A stretch of DNA of 64,000 nt from Cupriavidus sp. EM10 (lineage in GTDB: Bacteria; Pseudomonadota; Gammaproteobacteria; Burkholderiales; Burkholderiaceae), in NCBI RefSeq assembly GCF_018729255.1, contig NZ_CP076060.1:2542001-2606000 (forward strand), read 5' to 3'. The stretch's first letter is position 1. Each line of letters begins with the position of its first letter. The notes beneath the pieces are model-generated. The model ran no database searches. It was not told where the DNA came from and was given only the letters and a program-made list of their open reading frames with translations. A program made the position numbers and the translations under genes. Shown in pieces: positions 19,421-29,298 of this stretch.

Positions 19421-20305
19421 TCAGTCGCCGAACAGCGCCTCGCAGGCGGCCCGGATCGCCTCGGTCACGTGCACGCGCCCGTGGTCGCGCCGCTCCAGCA
19501 TGCCGATGGTGCGCACCGTGGGCTCGCCACCGGCCCGCAGCGGCAGGATGCGCAGCGCCTTGTCGTCGCGCCAGCGGGCCCGCTTGAGCAGCGGCACCAC
19601 GGTCACGCCCACTTCCTGCCGCACCAGTTCCACCAGCGCCTCGATCGAGTTCAGCTCCAGGTATTCGTTGGTGCGAAGGTGCGCGCGGCGCAGCGCGCGT
19701 TCCACCAGCGCGCCGGTGCGCTGGCTGCGGTCGAAGCGCAGGAAGGGGTTCGACGCCAGCGCCTGCCGTGCATCGTCGCCCTGGCTGCCACGTGCAGCAA
19801 TCGCCACCAGAGGCTCGTCGTAGAGCGGCGTCCAGTGCAGCGTGCCAGCCAGCCGCGCGGAGCCCTCCACCACGAACGCGGCGTCGAGTTCTCCGCTTTC
19901 CACCATGGCCGCCAGCTCGAACGACTTGGCGCCGATCAGCCGGACATCGAGCGCGGGATAGGTGCGTTTCATCTGCGCCACCACGTGCGACAGCCCGCCC
20001 ATCACGGAAACCACGGCGCCCACGGCTACCGCCCCGGCCATGGCTTCGGTGTCGGCCAGCGGCACGCGCATGTCGTCGTAGAGCGCCAGCAGCCGACGCG
20101 CCTGCGGCAACAGCGCCCGTCCATCGGCATTGAGCACGGCCACCCGGCCGCTGCGGTCGAAAAGCGCGCGGCGCAGTTCTTCCTCCAGCGACCGCATCTG
20201 CAGGCTGACGGCCGCCTGCGTCACCGCCACCTGGCTGGCGGCGGCGGCAAACGAACCGTGCTCGGCGACGGCAACAAAGGTCCTCAGAAAGCGAATCGTG
20301 CTCAT
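19421..20305 (-). CDS. LysR-family transcriptional regulator
   Basis: 294-residue LysR regulator with an N-terminal helix-turn-helix (IRFLRTFVAVAEHGSFAAAAS, VTQAAVSLQMRSLEEEL) and an effector domain. The start at 20305 (MSTIRFLRTF) is chosen because the conserved helix begins there. It lies between tctBA and tctC and is divergent from tctC (165 bases), so it probably controls the TTT genes and perhaps ggt. Confidence 0.92.
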   Translation of the reverse strand: MSTIRFLRTFVAVAEHGSFAAAASQVAVTQAAVSLQMRSLEEELRRALFDRSGRVAVLNADGRALLPQARRLLALYDDMRVPLADTEAMAGAVAVGAVVSVMGGLSHVVAQMKRTYPALDVRLIGAKSFELAAMVESGELDAAFVVEGSARLAGTLHWTPLYDEPLVAIAARGSQGDDARQALASNPFLRFDRSQRTGALVERALRRAHLRTNEYLELNSIEALVELVRQEVGVTVVPLLKRARWRDDKALRILPLRAGGEPTVRTIGMLERRDHGRVHVTEAIRAACEALFGD

Positions 20306-20358
20306 TGCTGGTGCAGGATTCCGGGCGCTTGCACCACGCCGGCGATCCACAAGATTTT

Positions 20359-20371
20359 CTTGTTAATCAAG
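20359..20371. promoter_or_regulatory. Palindrome in lysR/tctC divergent promoter
   Basis: CTTG-TTAAT-CAAG, an interrupted palindrome in the AT-rich centre of the lysR/tctC gap. Its size and A/T core fit a LysR recognition site. Position-based inference. Confidence 0.4.
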
Positions 20372-20470
20372 CAAGGAATATTAACTTTCATTGTGGACGC
20401 GGGCGCGGAATAATTTGTGTTTTCCTGCCGCAGTTCCACGTCGTACCCATCCGTCCCGGAGACGCACAAC

Positions 20471-21448
20471 ATGAAATCCTGGCTACGCCTTGCTGGCATC
20501 GGCCTTGCCACGAGCCTTACCCTTGCTGCCGCACCGTCGCACGCCGACACCTTTCCCAGCAAGCCGATCCGCCTGATCGTGCCGTTCCCGGCCAGCGGCG
20601 CCACCGACCTGCTGGCGCGCGCCATCGCCCAGAAGGTGGGCCAGAACCTGGGGCAGCAGATCGTCGTGGACAACCGGCCCGGTGCCGGCGGCGCCATCGG
20701 CTCGGACATGGCCGCCAAGGCCGCGCCGGACGGCTACACGATCCTGATCGCCACCACCAGCACGCATTCGATCGGGCCGTACATCAATACGCACCTGCCG
20801 TACAACACCGACACCGACTTCACGCCGATTGGCCAGGTAGCCACGGCCACCAACGTGCTGGTCGTGCCGAACCAGCTGCCGGTGAAGAACGTCAAGGAAC
20901 TGATCGACTATGCCAAGAAGCATCCGGGCGAGCTGAACTACGCGTCCAGCGGCAACGGCACCGTGGTCCACCTGACCGCCGAAGCGTTCAAGGCCCAGGC
21001 CGGCGTGTTCATCACGCATATTCCGTATCGCGGCACCGCGCTGGCCGTGCCGGACCTGATCTCGAACAAGGTGCAGGTGCTGTTCGACAGCATCGTGTCC
21101 GGCATGCCCCATGTGAAGGACGGCAAGCTCAAGGCGCTGGCCGTGACCAGCCTGAAGCGATCGCCGCTGGCGCCGGACCTGCCCACTGCCAGCGAATCGG
21201 GCCTGCCTGGCTTCGAGTCGGACACCTGGTTCGGCATCTATGGCCCCAAGGGCCTGCCACCCGAGATCGTCAACCGCCTGAATGCCGAATTCAACAAGGC
21301 CATCCAGTCGCAGGACGTGAAGGACCGCCTGGCCAAGCTGGGCGCCGAGCCGGTTGGCGGCACGCCGGCCCAGTTCGCCGCGATGGTCAAGAAGGACAGC
21401 GCACGCTGGGGCAAGCTGATCAAGGATCGCAAGATCCAGGTGGATTGA
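20471..21448 (+). CDS. tctC: Bug-family TTT substrate-binding receptor
   Basis: 325-residue periplasmic receptor. The signal peptide ends at SHA-DTFP. Mature signatures are KPIRLIVPFPASGATDLLAR, VVDNRPGAGGAIGSDMAAK and PDGYT. Being next to tctBA and their LysR gene, it is the likely cognate receptor, though this branch of receptors binds anything from citrate to amino acids. It is followed by a gamma-glutamyltransferase gene after a 171-base gap filled by an inverted pair of palindromic repeats. Confidence 0.93.
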   Translation: MKSWLRLAGIGLATSLTLAAAPSHADTFPSKPIRLIVPFPASGATDLLARAIAQKVGQNLGQQIVVDNRPGAGGAIGSDMAAKAAPDGYTILIATTSTHSIGPYINTHLPYNTDTDFTPIGQVATATNVLVVPNQLPVKNVKELIDYAKKHPGELNYASSGNGTVVHLTAEAFKAQAGVFITHIPYRGTALAVPDLISNKVQVLFDSIVSGMPHVKDGKLKALAVTSLKRSPLAPDLPTASESGLPGFESDTWFGIYGPKGLPPEIVNRLNAEFNKAIQSQDVKDRLAKLGAEPVGGTPAQFAAMVKKDSARWGKLIKDRKIQVD

Positions 21449-21470
21449 TGATCTGATCCCCGAATTTGCT

Positions 21471-21510
21471 CCCCTCTCCCGCCTCGCGGGAGAGGGGTTG
21501 GGGTGAGGGC
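21471..21510 (+). repeat. Dispersed palindromic repeat, copy 2 (left half of an inverted pair)
   Basis: Perfect 12-bp arms CCCCTCTCCCGC/GCGGGAGAGGGG with a 3-base loop (21471-21497), followed by the tail TTGGGGTGAGGGC. Copy 3 carries the mirror-image tail, so the two copies form an inverted pair like the BIME units of enterobacterial REPs. Confidence 0.85.
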
Positions 21511-21550
21511 AAAGCGGTTCAAGTAGCGACTAGTCGAATCTTGAATCGCC

Positions 21551-21589
21551 GACCCTCTCCCCGCCCCTCTCCCACATGTGGGAGAGGGG
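21551..21589 (-). repeat. Dispersed palindromic repeat, copy 3 (right half of an inverted pair)
   Basis: Perfect 26-bp palindrome at 21564-21589 (CCCCTCTCCCACA and its complement), preceded by GACCCTCTCCCCG, the reverse-complement counterpart of the tail of copy 2. The 40-base spacer between the copies holds no feature. Confidence 0.85.
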
Positions 21590-21619
21590 AGAACACACTG
21601 GCATAAAGAGAGACACACC

Positions 21620-23245
21620 ATGCAGAACTTCAACTGGACCAACCCCTACCCCACCGTGCGCATTCCGCTGTTTGCGCGCAACGTGGTATCGACCTCGCAC
21701 CCGCTGGCCGCGCAGGCTGGCCTGCGCATGCTGCTGAAGGGCGGCAACGCCGTGGACGCCGCGATTGCCGCCGCGGCAGCGATCACGCTGGTCGAACCCG
21801 TATCGTGCGGACTGGGCAGCGACGCGTTCGCGATCCTGTGGGACGGCAAGGAACTGCATGGCCTGAACGCGTCGGGCGTGGCCCCCAAGGCCTGGAGCCC
21901 GGAATACTTCAAGAACAAGTACGGCGCGGACGGCAACGGCCTGGCCAACCGGCCGATCCGTGGCTGGGATTCGGTCACCGTGCCGGGCGTGATCGCCGGC
22001 TGGGCCGCGCTGCACGAGCGCTTCGGCAAGCTGCCGTTCGAAGACCTGATGGAGCCCGCCATCGAGATCGCCGAACGCGGCTACGCCGTGCCGCCGGTGG
22101 TGGCGCACAAGTGGGCCGCCGCCGTGCCGGACCTCAAGAGCCAGCCAGGCTTTGCCGACACGTTCATGCCCAACGGCCGCGCGCCGCAGGTCGGCGAGAA
22201 GTTCGTGTTCAAGAACGCCGCCGAGACGCTGCGCAAGATCGGCGCCACCAAGGGCCGTTCTTACTACGAAGGCGAGATCGCCGAGAAGATTGCCGCCTTC
22301 AGCAAGGAATGCGGCGCCGCGATGACGCTGGACGACCTGCGTAACTACCGCCCCGAGTGGGTCAAGCCAATCAGCAAGTCGTATCGCGGCTACGACGTGC
22401 ATGAAATCCCGCCGAACGGCCAGGGCATTGCCGCGCTGATGGCGCTGGGCATCCTGGACCAGTTCGACCTGGGCGCCCTGCCGGTGGACTCGGTCGATTC
22501 GCAGCACCTGCAGATCGAGGCTATGAAGCTGGCGTTTGCCGACCTGTACCGCTACGTGGCCGACCCGCGCAGCATGGAAGTCACGCCCGAGCAGATGCTG
22601 GACGATGCGTACCTGAAGTCGCGCGCCAAGCTGATCGACATGCAGCGCGCCACGCATTTCAACTTCGGCATGCCACGCACGGGCGGCACGATCTACCTGA
22701 CCGCCGCCGACGAGAACGGCATGATGATCTCGTTCATCCAGTCGAACTACATGGGCTTTGGTTCGGGCGTGGTGGTGCCGGGCACCGGCATCAGCCTGCA
22801 GAATCGTGGCGTGGGCTTCTCGATGGATCCGAAGTCGGCCAACGTGGTGGAAGGCGGCAAGCGCCCGTTCCACACGATCATCCCGGCGTTCCTGACCAGG
22901 GACGGCCAGCCCGTGATGAGTTTTGGCGTGATGGGCGGCGACATGCAGCCGCAGGGCCATCTGCAGACCGTGGTGCGCATGGTCGACTACAACCAGCAGC
23001 CGCAGGCCGCCTGCTGCGCGCCGCGCTGGAAGGTCAACCGCGACTTCACGCTGGACGTTGAAGGCACCATGGACGCAAACACCGTGGCCGGCCTCAAGGA
23101 CCGTGGCCACAAGCTCAAGTCGGTGGAAGACCCGTATATGGATTTCGGCTCGGGCCAGTTTATCTGGCGCCTGTCGGAAGACGCCGAACACGGCTACGTG
23201 GCCGCCAGCGACAGCCGCCGCGACGGCCAGGCCGTGGGCTTCTGA
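21620..23245 (+). CDS. ggt: Gamma-glutamyltransferase family protein
   Basis: 541-residue Ntn-hydrolase of the gamma-glutamyltranspeptidase family, made as a precursor that cuts itself before a threonine. The N-terminal STSHPLAAQAGLRMLLKGGNAVDAAIAAA is typical. The nucleophile is probably T357 in GGT-IYLTAADENG, followed by FIQSNYMGFGSG. There is no signal peptide, unlike periplasmic GGTs of the E. coli type, which suggests a cytoplasmic enzyme. It lies directly downstream of tctC, raising the idea that the imported carboxylate carries a gamma-glutamyl or acyl-amino group. The start is set by the conserved N-terminus. Confidence 0.9.
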   Translation: MQNFNWTNPYPTVRIPLFARNVVSTSHPLAAQAGLRMLLKGGNAVDAAIAAAAAITLVEPVSCGLGSDAFAILWDGKELHGLNASGVAPKAWSPEYFKNKYGADGNGLANRPIRGWDSVTVPGVIAGWAALHERFGKLPFEDLMEPAIEIAERGYAVPPVVAHKWAAAVPDLKSQPGFADTFMPNGRAPQVGEKFVFKNAAETLRKIGATKGRSYYEGEIAEKIAAFSKECGAAMTLDDLRNYRPEWVKPISKSYRGYDVHEIPPNGQGIAALMALGILDQFDLGALPVDSVDSQHLQIEAMKLAFADLYRYVADPRSMEVTPEQMLDDAYLKSRAKLIDMQRATHFNFGMPRTGGTIYLTAADENGMMISFIQSNYMGFGSGVVVPGTGISLQNRGVGFSMDPKSANVVEGGKRPFHTIIPAFLTRDGQPVMSFGVMGGDMQPQGHLQTVVRMVDYNQQPQAACCAPRWKVNRDFTLDVEGTMDANTVAGLKDRGHKLKSVEDPYMDFGSGQFIWRLSEDAEHGYVAASDSRRDGQAVGF

Positions 23246-23323
23246 TGCCTGCACCGACTGGAGCAGCGATATCGTAGTACCGCAGCACGCATCACAGTAT
23301 GTAGTACGTAGTTGAAGTCCTGC

Positions 23324-23358
23324 GAGGCGCCATGGAGCAATTCATGGCGCCTTTTTTA
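23324..23358 (+). terminator. Intrinsic terminator downstream of ggt
   Basis: Stem AGGCGCCATG/CATGGCGCCT (23325-23334 with 23343-23352), 8-base loop, then six or seven T. It closes the tctC-ggt unit. Confidence 0.92.
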
Positions 23359-23481
23359 CTGGCCGCGAGCAGGAGAGATGCAACTGCAACTGTTACGTTG
23401 CACTTGGATGAAACTGTGCATGGCATCGGCGCCCCGCTTCCGTGACACTGTGCGTCTCGTCCATCACGTCAGCGCTCCGCC

Positions 23482-24342
23482 ATGGCCACTTACGCTTACC
23501 GTATCGTCAATGTCTTTGCCGAATCCACGTTTGGCGGCAATCCCCTGTGCGTCTTCGAGGATGCGCGCGGCATGGACGATGTCACGATGCAGGCCCTGGC
23601 GCTGCAGTTCAACCTGTCCGAGACCACCTTCATCCTGCCGTCCGACAAGGCGAATGCCGCCGTGCGTATCTTCACGCCCGGCTACGAGATGCGCTTTGCC
23701 GGCCATCCCACGCTGGGCACCGCCCACGTGGTACGCGACCTGGCCGGCGCCGGCGACGCCCTGTCGCTGGAATTCAAGGCTGGCGTGGTGCCCGTCACCG
23801 CCGACGGCGATCGCTGGACCCTGACCGCTCCGCACCAGGGCGCGCCCAAGACGGCACCGGCCGGCCTGTCCGATGAAGAGATGGCGTCGCTGCTGGGGCT
23901 TCACGCCGACGACCTGGCCGGCGCGCCGATGTGGGTCGATACCGGCGCGGACCAGCTGCTGGTGCCGCTGAAGACGCCCGACGCCGTGCGCCGCACGCAG
24001 CCCGACAGTAGCCGCCTGGACCGCTGGCCGCAAAGCAGCCTGGGCCGCAAGACGGCCTATGTGTTCGCCTTCGACCCGGAACAGCCGGGCAAGGTGCTGG
24101 TGCGCTATTTCTTCACCAAGCAGGGCGGCGGCGTGGCGGAAGACCCGGGCACGGGCTCGGCCTGCGCCAACCTGGGCGGCTGGCTGCTGGCCACCGGCCA
24201 CGCGCTGCCGGCCCGATATGAAGTCGACCAGGGAGAATTCGTCGATCGACGATGCCGGCTTGACCTCGCCGTCACCGCGGAGGGCGCGATCCGCGTGGGT
24301 GGCCGCGTGATCGAACTCGGGCGCGGCACAGTCAGCATCTGA
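23482..24342 (+). CDS. PhzF-family isomerase/epimerase-like protein
   Basis: 286-residue protein of the PhzF/YddE fold (diaminopimelate-epimerase-like, two similar halves). Visible features are the N-terminal YRIVNVFAESTFGGNPLCVF, the conserved acid E47 in NLSETTF, RIFTPGYEMRFAGHPTLGTAH and the C-terminal half motif EDPGTGSACANLG. The family isomerises small metabolites without cofactor. Most members, including this one, have no known substrate. It stands alone after the ggt terminator. Confidence 0.92.
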   Translation: MATYAYRIVNVFAESTFGGNPLCVFEDARGMDDVTMQALALQFNLSETTFILPSDKANAAVRIFTPGYEMRFAGHPTLGTAHVVRDLAGAGDALSLEFKAGVVPVTADGDRWTLTAPHQGAPKTAPAGLSDEEMASLLGLHADDLAGAPMWVDTGADQLLVPLKTPDAVRRTQPDSSRLDRWPQSSLGRKTAYVFAFDPEQPGKVLVRYFFTKQGGGVAEDPGTGSACANLGGWLLATGHALPARYEVDQGEFVDRRCRLDLAVTAEGAIRVGGRVIELGRGTVSI

Positions 24343-24421
24343 CGACGCAGCGTATCACCTCATTGAAGTGCGTCATACTGGCGCCTTCCCCGCCCTACTC
24401 CCAAATTTCGCGAGCCGCCCC

Positions 24422-25039
24422 ATGCCATCGCACGACATCGCCACGCTGGCCGAACTCGAAGCGCTCTACGCCGAACCCGGCGCCGCCTCGCTGGCCAAGG
24501 AAGTCGATTACCTGCATCCACACTACCGCGCGTTTGTCGAGGCATCGCCGTTCTGCCTGCTTTCCACGATGAACGACAAGGGCGGCGACTGCTCGCCCCG
24601 TGGCGATGCGCCCGGCTTCGTGCAGGTGCTGGACGACCGCACGCTGCTGCTGCCCGACCGGCGCGGCAACAACCGCATCGACAGCCTGCGCAATATCCTG
24701 GCCGATCCGCGCGTGGGGCTGCTGTTCCTGGTGCCCGGCGTCAACGAGACGCTGCGCGTCAGCGGCACCGCCACGGTCTCCACCGATCCAGAACTGATTG
24801 CCCGCTGCATGATGCAGGACAAGGCGCCCACCACGGTGCTGGTGATCCGCATCGAATCGGTGTTCTTCCAGTGCGCGCGTGCCCTGCTACGCTCGCGCCT
24901 GTGGCTGGCCGACGCGCAGATCCCGCGCGAGGCGTTGCCCAGCACCGGCTCCATGCTGGCCGACCTGAGCCAGAACGCGATCGATGGCGTCGCCTACGAC
25001 CGCGAGCTGCCCGAGCGCGTGCGCACCACGCTGTATTGA
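24422..25039 (+). CDS. FMN-dependent PPOX-type flavoprotein (MSMEG_1061-like)
   Basis: 205-residue FMN-binding split-barrel protein of the pyridoxamine-5'-phosphate-oxidase superfamily. It has an N-terminal helical lead, the barrel with FCLLSTMNDKGGDCSPRGDAPGF (about 40-62) and DRRGNNRIDSLRNIL for FMN phosphate binding, and a conserved C-terminal RARALLRSRLW-like stretch. These proteins reduce or bind varied small molecules. The real substrate is unknown. The stop abuts the stop of the convergent CoA-transferase gene. Confidence 0.85.
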   Translation: MPSHDIATLAELEALYAEPGAASLAKEVDYLHPHYRAFVEASPFCLLSTMNDKGGDCSPRGDAPGFVQVLDDRTLLLPDRRGNNRIDSLRNILADPRVGLLFLVPGVNETLRVSGTATVSTDPELIARCMMQDKAPTTVLVIRIESVFFQCARALLRSRLWLADAQIPREALPSTGSMLADLSQNAIDGVAYDRELPERVRTTLY

Positions 25040-26510
25040 TTAGCGCGGCAGCCACTCCGCCGCGTGGGTGCCCAGCGGCACCGACGGCAGCGCCCAGTGC
25101 GCGGGCGTTTCCGACAGGTGCGCGGCGTGGCGCACCACCGTCAGTTCGCCAAACCCCGACTCCTCTACTTCGAGCAGATCGGAAATCTCGTCGATATGCT
25201 GGTCGGGCACACTCATGCCGTCCGGCACGCGCCCCAGGCTGCGCAGCCACTGGCCCACTTGCGCCAGCGATACACGCACGTGCCAGCTCCCCCTTCCACG
25301 GCGCGGCGATGCAGCGCCACCATCGCGCCAAATGCCAGCAGATAGCCCGATGCATGGTCCAGCACCTGGGCCGGCAACGGCTTCGGTTCGGCACTGCCGG
25401 CCGCCTGCGCCTCGTCGGTGTTGATGCCGGTGGCGGTCTGCACCAGCGAATCGAAGCCGCGCTTGCCCGACCACGGGCCCACATGGCCGTAGGCGGACAG
25501 CGAGACATAGACGATGCCGGGCCGCGCCCGCGCCGCCGCCTCGGGGCCGGCGCCCAGTTCGGCCAGCCCGTTGGGACGATAGCCCTGCACCACCACATCG
25601 GCCCCGTGGAACAGCTTGTGCTGCGCACGCTTATCGTCGGCGTCGCGCAGGTCCAGCTGGCACGAGCGCTTGCCCCGGCCCGTATCGATCACCAGCGATG
25701 GCATCGACGGCAGGTGCGCAGCCGTCACCAGCAGCACGTCGGCGCCATGGGCGGCCAGCGTACGGCCGGCCACCGGCCCGGCGATGATCCGGGTGAAGTC
25801 GAGCACCCGGACACCGCTCAGCGGCCGCGCGTCGACGTTGATCTCGGCATGCGGGCCAAACGCCGGCAGCGGCTCGGGCGGCGCCTCGCCGATCTTTTCG
25901 ATGATGACGGGCGGCAGCCCTTTCAGCGCCTGGGCCTGCGGGTGCTGCAGCCATTCGTCCAGCGAGCGCATCGCCGACACGACCATGCCGGCATCGGACG
26001 CCACCGACTCGAAATCCTCGGCTTTCCAGGCCAACAGCGCCGTGCGCACGGCATCCTTGTCGTAGCCGCATTTGAGGATCTTCAGGACGCCGTCGCGATG
26101 GTGGGGAAATTCGTATGCAGACGCACCCAGCGGCCATCCCCGGCCGGGTACAGCCCGGCAATCTTGTCCCAGAGCTCGGGCGCCGGCCCGCCATTGACAC
26201 GCAGGTAGCGCTCACTGCGGAATTCCGCCAGCGCGTGGCGCATATCGACGGACACATCCTGCCAGCGGCCGGTGCGCTGCGCCCAGAGCGCGGCGGCGGC
26301 CAGCGCCGACGCGCCCAGGCTGGCCTGCGCGGCGGTGCCGATGGCGAAGCTGGATGGCAGGACCGGGTCCTCGCCGGTCAGGGTCAGGTGCGACAGCGCC
26401 TCGGGCGGCATGGCGGCGGCGCCCCAGAGCGCGGCGAGCGCCTCGGCGGCGGTCTGGTGGCCAGCCGGGCTGGCGGAAGTTGGGGAACTGGCGGAACTGG
26501 CGGCATTCAT
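25040..26510 (-). pseudogene. CaiB/BaiF-family CoA-transferase, two single-base frameshifts
   Basis: Family III CoA-transferase of the long type. The N-terminal part (from 26510) reads to HTNFP, then a base is missing in the G-run at 26103-26106. The middle part (LKGLPPVIIEKIGEAPPEPLP, VLDFTRIIAGPVAGR, GYRPNGL) reads to HRRAVEGG, where a G is missing (C-run on + at 25289-25293). The end WHVRVSLAQVGQWLRSLG...EWLPR is in a third frame. Restoring both bases gives 490 residues. Both sites are homopolymers, so error is likelier than decay. It is convergent with the FMN protein gene. Confidence 0.9.
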
Positions 26511-26818
26511 GGCATGTATTCCTGCGTCGGGAATGGGGGGCGGCATGCGACGATGACGTCGCACGGAGCATGCGCGACGCCGGTACGACGGGCGGTACCG
26601 TGCCGTGGATTCTGCACCACTTCGGCCGCCCGCGCAGTGAGACGAATCCGATTTTCTCGCCACACCGCCGGGTCGCGCCGCAGGCACGGTAAAATCGCGC
26701 CATTCGCCGGACATCGCCATGCCGGCGCACCCAACCCAGGAACATCAGGATCGCGGCCGGGTCAATCCAGACCAGGCCGGTCCACCCGTTATCGAGCCGC
26801 AGGTGATGCGGCGCCAAC
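26511..26818. other. Gene-free gap between CoA-transferase and glnS
   Basis: 308 bases between divergent genes. A TAAAAT at 26690-26695 is a possible -10 for glnS but has no fair -35 partner. No RNA gene, strong hairpin or credible small gene is visible. Longer readings through it extend shadows of neighbours. Confidence 0.5.
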
Positions 26819-28567
26819 ATGAGCCACGACAACAAGCCTACCGACACGCCAGCCGCCTCCAACTTCCTGCGGAGCATCATCGACCAGGACCTTACCGCCG
26901 GCACGTACGGCGGCCGCGCGGACAAGCAGGGCGAGCCGCTGCCGACGGTCATCACGCGCTTCCCGCCGGAGCCTAACGGCTACCTGCACATCGGCCACGC
27001 CAAGAGTATCTGCGTGAACTTCGGCCTGGCCCGCGACTACGCCGGCCGCTGCCACCTGCGCTTCGACGACACGAATCCGGTCAAGGAAGACACCGAGTAC
27101 GTCGATTCCATCATCGACGCGGTGCACTGGCTGGGCTTCTCGTGGGACGCAAAACAGCCCGGCGGCGAGCCGCACCTGTACTACGCCAGCGATTACTTCG
27201 ACCGCCTGTACCAGTTCGCGGAGACGCTGATCGAGCGTGGCGTGGCCTACGTGGACAGCCAGACCGCCGAGCAGATCGCCGCCAACCGCGGCAACTTCTC
27301 GGAGCCCGGCAAGCCGTCGCCGTTCCGCGACCGCTCCGTCGAGGAAAACCTGAAGCTGTTCCGCGAGATGCGCGACGGCAAGTACGGTGACGGCGAACAC
27401 GTGCTGCGCGCGAAGATCGACATGACCGCGCCGAACATCGTGATGCGCGACCCGGTGCTCTACCGCATCCGCCACGCCCACCACCACCGTACCGGCGACA
27501 AGTGGTGCATCTATCCGATGTACGACTTCACGCACTGCATCTCGGACGCGATCGAGAACATCACGCATTCGCTGTGCACGCTCGAATTCGAGAACAACCG
27601 CCCGCTCTACGACTGGGTGCTGGAACACCTGCGCGACGCCGGCGTCTTCGCCAGCCCGCTGCCGCACCAGTACGAGTTCGCGCGCCTGAACCTGACCTAC
27701 GCGATCACCAGCAAGCGCAAGCTCAAGCAGCTGGTGGACGAAAAGCGCGTCGACGGCTGGGACGACCCCCGCATGCCGACCATCGTGGGCATGCGCCGCC
27801 GCGGCTATACGCCCGAATCGATCCAGCTCTTCTGCGACCGCATCGGCGTGTCGAAGGCCGACAGCTGGATCGACATGAGCACGCTGGAAGGCGCCGTGCG
27901 CGACGACCTGGACGCACGCGCCCCGCGCAGCGTGGGCGTGCTGGACCCGGTCAAGCTGATCCTGGACAACTACCCCGAGGGCCAGAGCGAGGAATGCTCG
28001 GCACCGGTGCACCCGAAGCTGCCGGAAATGGGCCGACGCGTGTTCCCGCTGTCGCGCGAACTGTGGATCGAGCGCGAGGACTTCAACGAGAATCCGCCCA
28101 AGGGCTATTTCCGCCTGTTCCCGGGCAACAAGGTGCGCCTGCGCTACGGCTACGTGATCGAATGCACGGGCGTGGACAAGGACGCCGACGGCAACGTGGT
28201 AGCCGTCCACGCGAACTACCTGCCGGAGACGAAGAGCGGCACGCCGGGCGCGGACAGCGTCAAGGTCAAGGGCAACATCCACTGGGTCAGCGCGGCGCAT
28301 GCCTGCCCGGCCGAAGTCCGCCTGTACGACCGCCTGTTCAACGATCCGAATCCGGACGCCGGCGGCAAGAACTTCCTCGACGCGCTGAATCCGGACTCGA
28401 AGAAGGTGGTGACCGCCTATCTGGAACCGGGCCTGCGCGACGCCAAGCCGGAAGAGCGCTTCCAGTTCGAGCGTCACGGCTACTTCGTGGCCGACCGTAC
28501 CGATTCACAGCCCGGCAAGCCGGTGTTCAACCGGACGGTTGGCCTCAAGGACAGCTGGGGCAAGTGA
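26819..28567 (+). CDS. glnS: Glutamine--tRNA ligase
   Basis: Cytoplasmic class I synthetase charging tRNA-Gln, 582 residues. The HIGH motif is in [16 protein letters not shown] (about 45-60), FDDTNP follows, and the KMSKS-equivalent is TSKRKL (about 298-303) before [11 protein letters not shown]-terminal pair of beta-barrel anticodon-binding domains completes it. Presence of GlnRS agrees with beta- or gammaproteobacteria. An S4-domain gene follows after 2 bases, so both are co-transcribed. Confidence 0.98.
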   Translation: MSHDNKPTDTPAASNFLRSIIDQDLTAGTYGGRADKQGEPLPTVITRFPPEPNGYLHIGHAKSICVNFGLARDYAGRCHLRFDDTNPVKEDTEYVDSIIDAVHWLGFSWDAKQPGGEPHLYYASDYFDRLYQFAETLIERGVAYVDSQTAEQIAANRGNFSEPGKPSPFRDRSVEENLKLFREMRDGKYGDGEHVLRAKIDMTAPNIVMRDPVLYRIRHAHHHRTGDKWCIYPMYDFTHCISDAIENITHSLCTLEFENNRPLYDWVLEHLRDAGVFASPLPHQYEFARLNLTYAITSKRKLKQLVDEKRVDGWDDPRMPTIVGMRRRGYTPESIQLFCDRIGVSKADSWIDMSTLEGAVRDDLDARAPRSVGVLDPVKLILDNYPEGQSEECSAPVHPKLPEMGRRVFPLSRELWIEREDFNENPPKGYFRLFPGNKVRLRYGYVIECTGVDKDADGNVVAVHANYLPETKSGTPGADSVKVKGNIHWVSAAHACPAEVRLYDRLFNDPNPDAGGKNFLDALNPDSKKVVTAYLEPGLRDAKPEERFQFERHGYFVADRTDSQPGKPVFNRTVGLKDSWGK

Positions 28568-28569
28568 CG

Positions 28570-28800
28570 ATGGCACAGACGATTACATTTCCGCTAGAGG
28601 GCGAGTTCATCGCCCTGAACGACCTGCTCAAGGTGGCTGGCGTCTGTGACAGCGGCGGTGCCGGCAAGGCACTGGTGGCGTCGGGCGAAGTCTCGGTGGA
28701 CGGTGCGGGAGAGTCGCGCAAGACCGCCAAGATCCGCGCCGGCCAGGTGGTCAGCGTGGGCGGCGCCGACGGCGTGCGCATCAAGGTCGTCGCGGCCTGA
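28570..28800 (+). CDS. S4-domain RNA-binding protein, YbcJ-like
   Basis: 76-residue protein consisting of a single S4 RNA-binding domain (FIALNDLLKVAGVCDSGGAGK and VSVDGA...KIRAGQVVSV), matching the small YbcJ family. It probably binds structured RNA, but the target is unknown. The ATG lies 2 bases after the glnS stop, so translation is likely coupled. Confidence 0.88.
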   Translation: MAQTITFPLEGEFIALNDLLKVAGVCDSGGAGKALVASGEVSVDGAGESRKTAKIRAGQVVSVGGADGVRIKVVAA

Positions 28801-28895
28801 CCCTGCCCGGGGCGTCCTTGCTCCGGCAAGGCAACAAAAAGGAAGGGAGGTGGCACGCCTTGCCGCCTCTCGCACCGAAACACGCAAGGAGTCTT

Positions 28896-29285
28896 ATGCC
28901 GATCGCGTTCTGGTGTGTATTGCTGGCAGGCCTGATGCCAGTGTTGACGGTTTCCATCGCCAAGGCCGGCAACCGCGCCGGCGCCTTCGACAACCACGAC
29001 CCGCGCGCGTGGCTGGAACGGCAGAGCGGCCGCGCCCGCCGCGCCGACATGGCCCACCGCAATCACTTTGAAGCGTTCCCGTTCTTTGCCGCGGCCGTGT
29101 TCACGGCCACGCATCTTGCGGCGCCCCAGGCCCGCATCGACGAACTGGCCATGGTGTTCATCGTGGTCAGGGTGCTCTACACGATCTGCTACCTGACCGA
29201 CCGCGCCACGCTGCGTACCCTCTGCTGGACAATCGGCTATCTGACGGTGATCGGCATCTTTTTGCTGCCGGTGTTTGTCCACTGA
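28896..29285 (+). CDS. MAPEG-family membrane protein
   Basis: 129 residues with four helices, matching the membrane-associated eicosanoid/glutathione metabolism family. RARRADMAHRNHFEAFPFFAAAV is the conserved loop and second helix with the catalytic-region Asn/Glu. Bacterial members may have glutathione-transferase activity, but most are untested. AAGGAG is 5 bases before the ATG. It is separated from the S4 gene by 95 bases. Confidence 0.85.
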   Translation: MPIAFWCVLLAGLMPVLTVSIAKAGNRAGAFDNHDPRAWLERQSGRARRADMAHRNHFEAFPFFAAAVFTATHLAAPQARIDELAMVFIVVRVLYTICYLTDRATLRTLCWTIGYLTVIGIFLLPVFVH

Positions 29286-29298
29286 GTCCATCGTGTCC

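Noticed and set aside
26212..26955. Minus-strand frame with a hydrophobic start upstream of the second CoA-transferase
   Set aside because: It covers the glnS start and the CoA-transferase N-terminus in the wrong frame and has no family likeness.
26789..28477. 562-codon open frame on minus opposite glnS
   Set aside because: Same cause as the alaS shadow; glnS motifs are complete on +.
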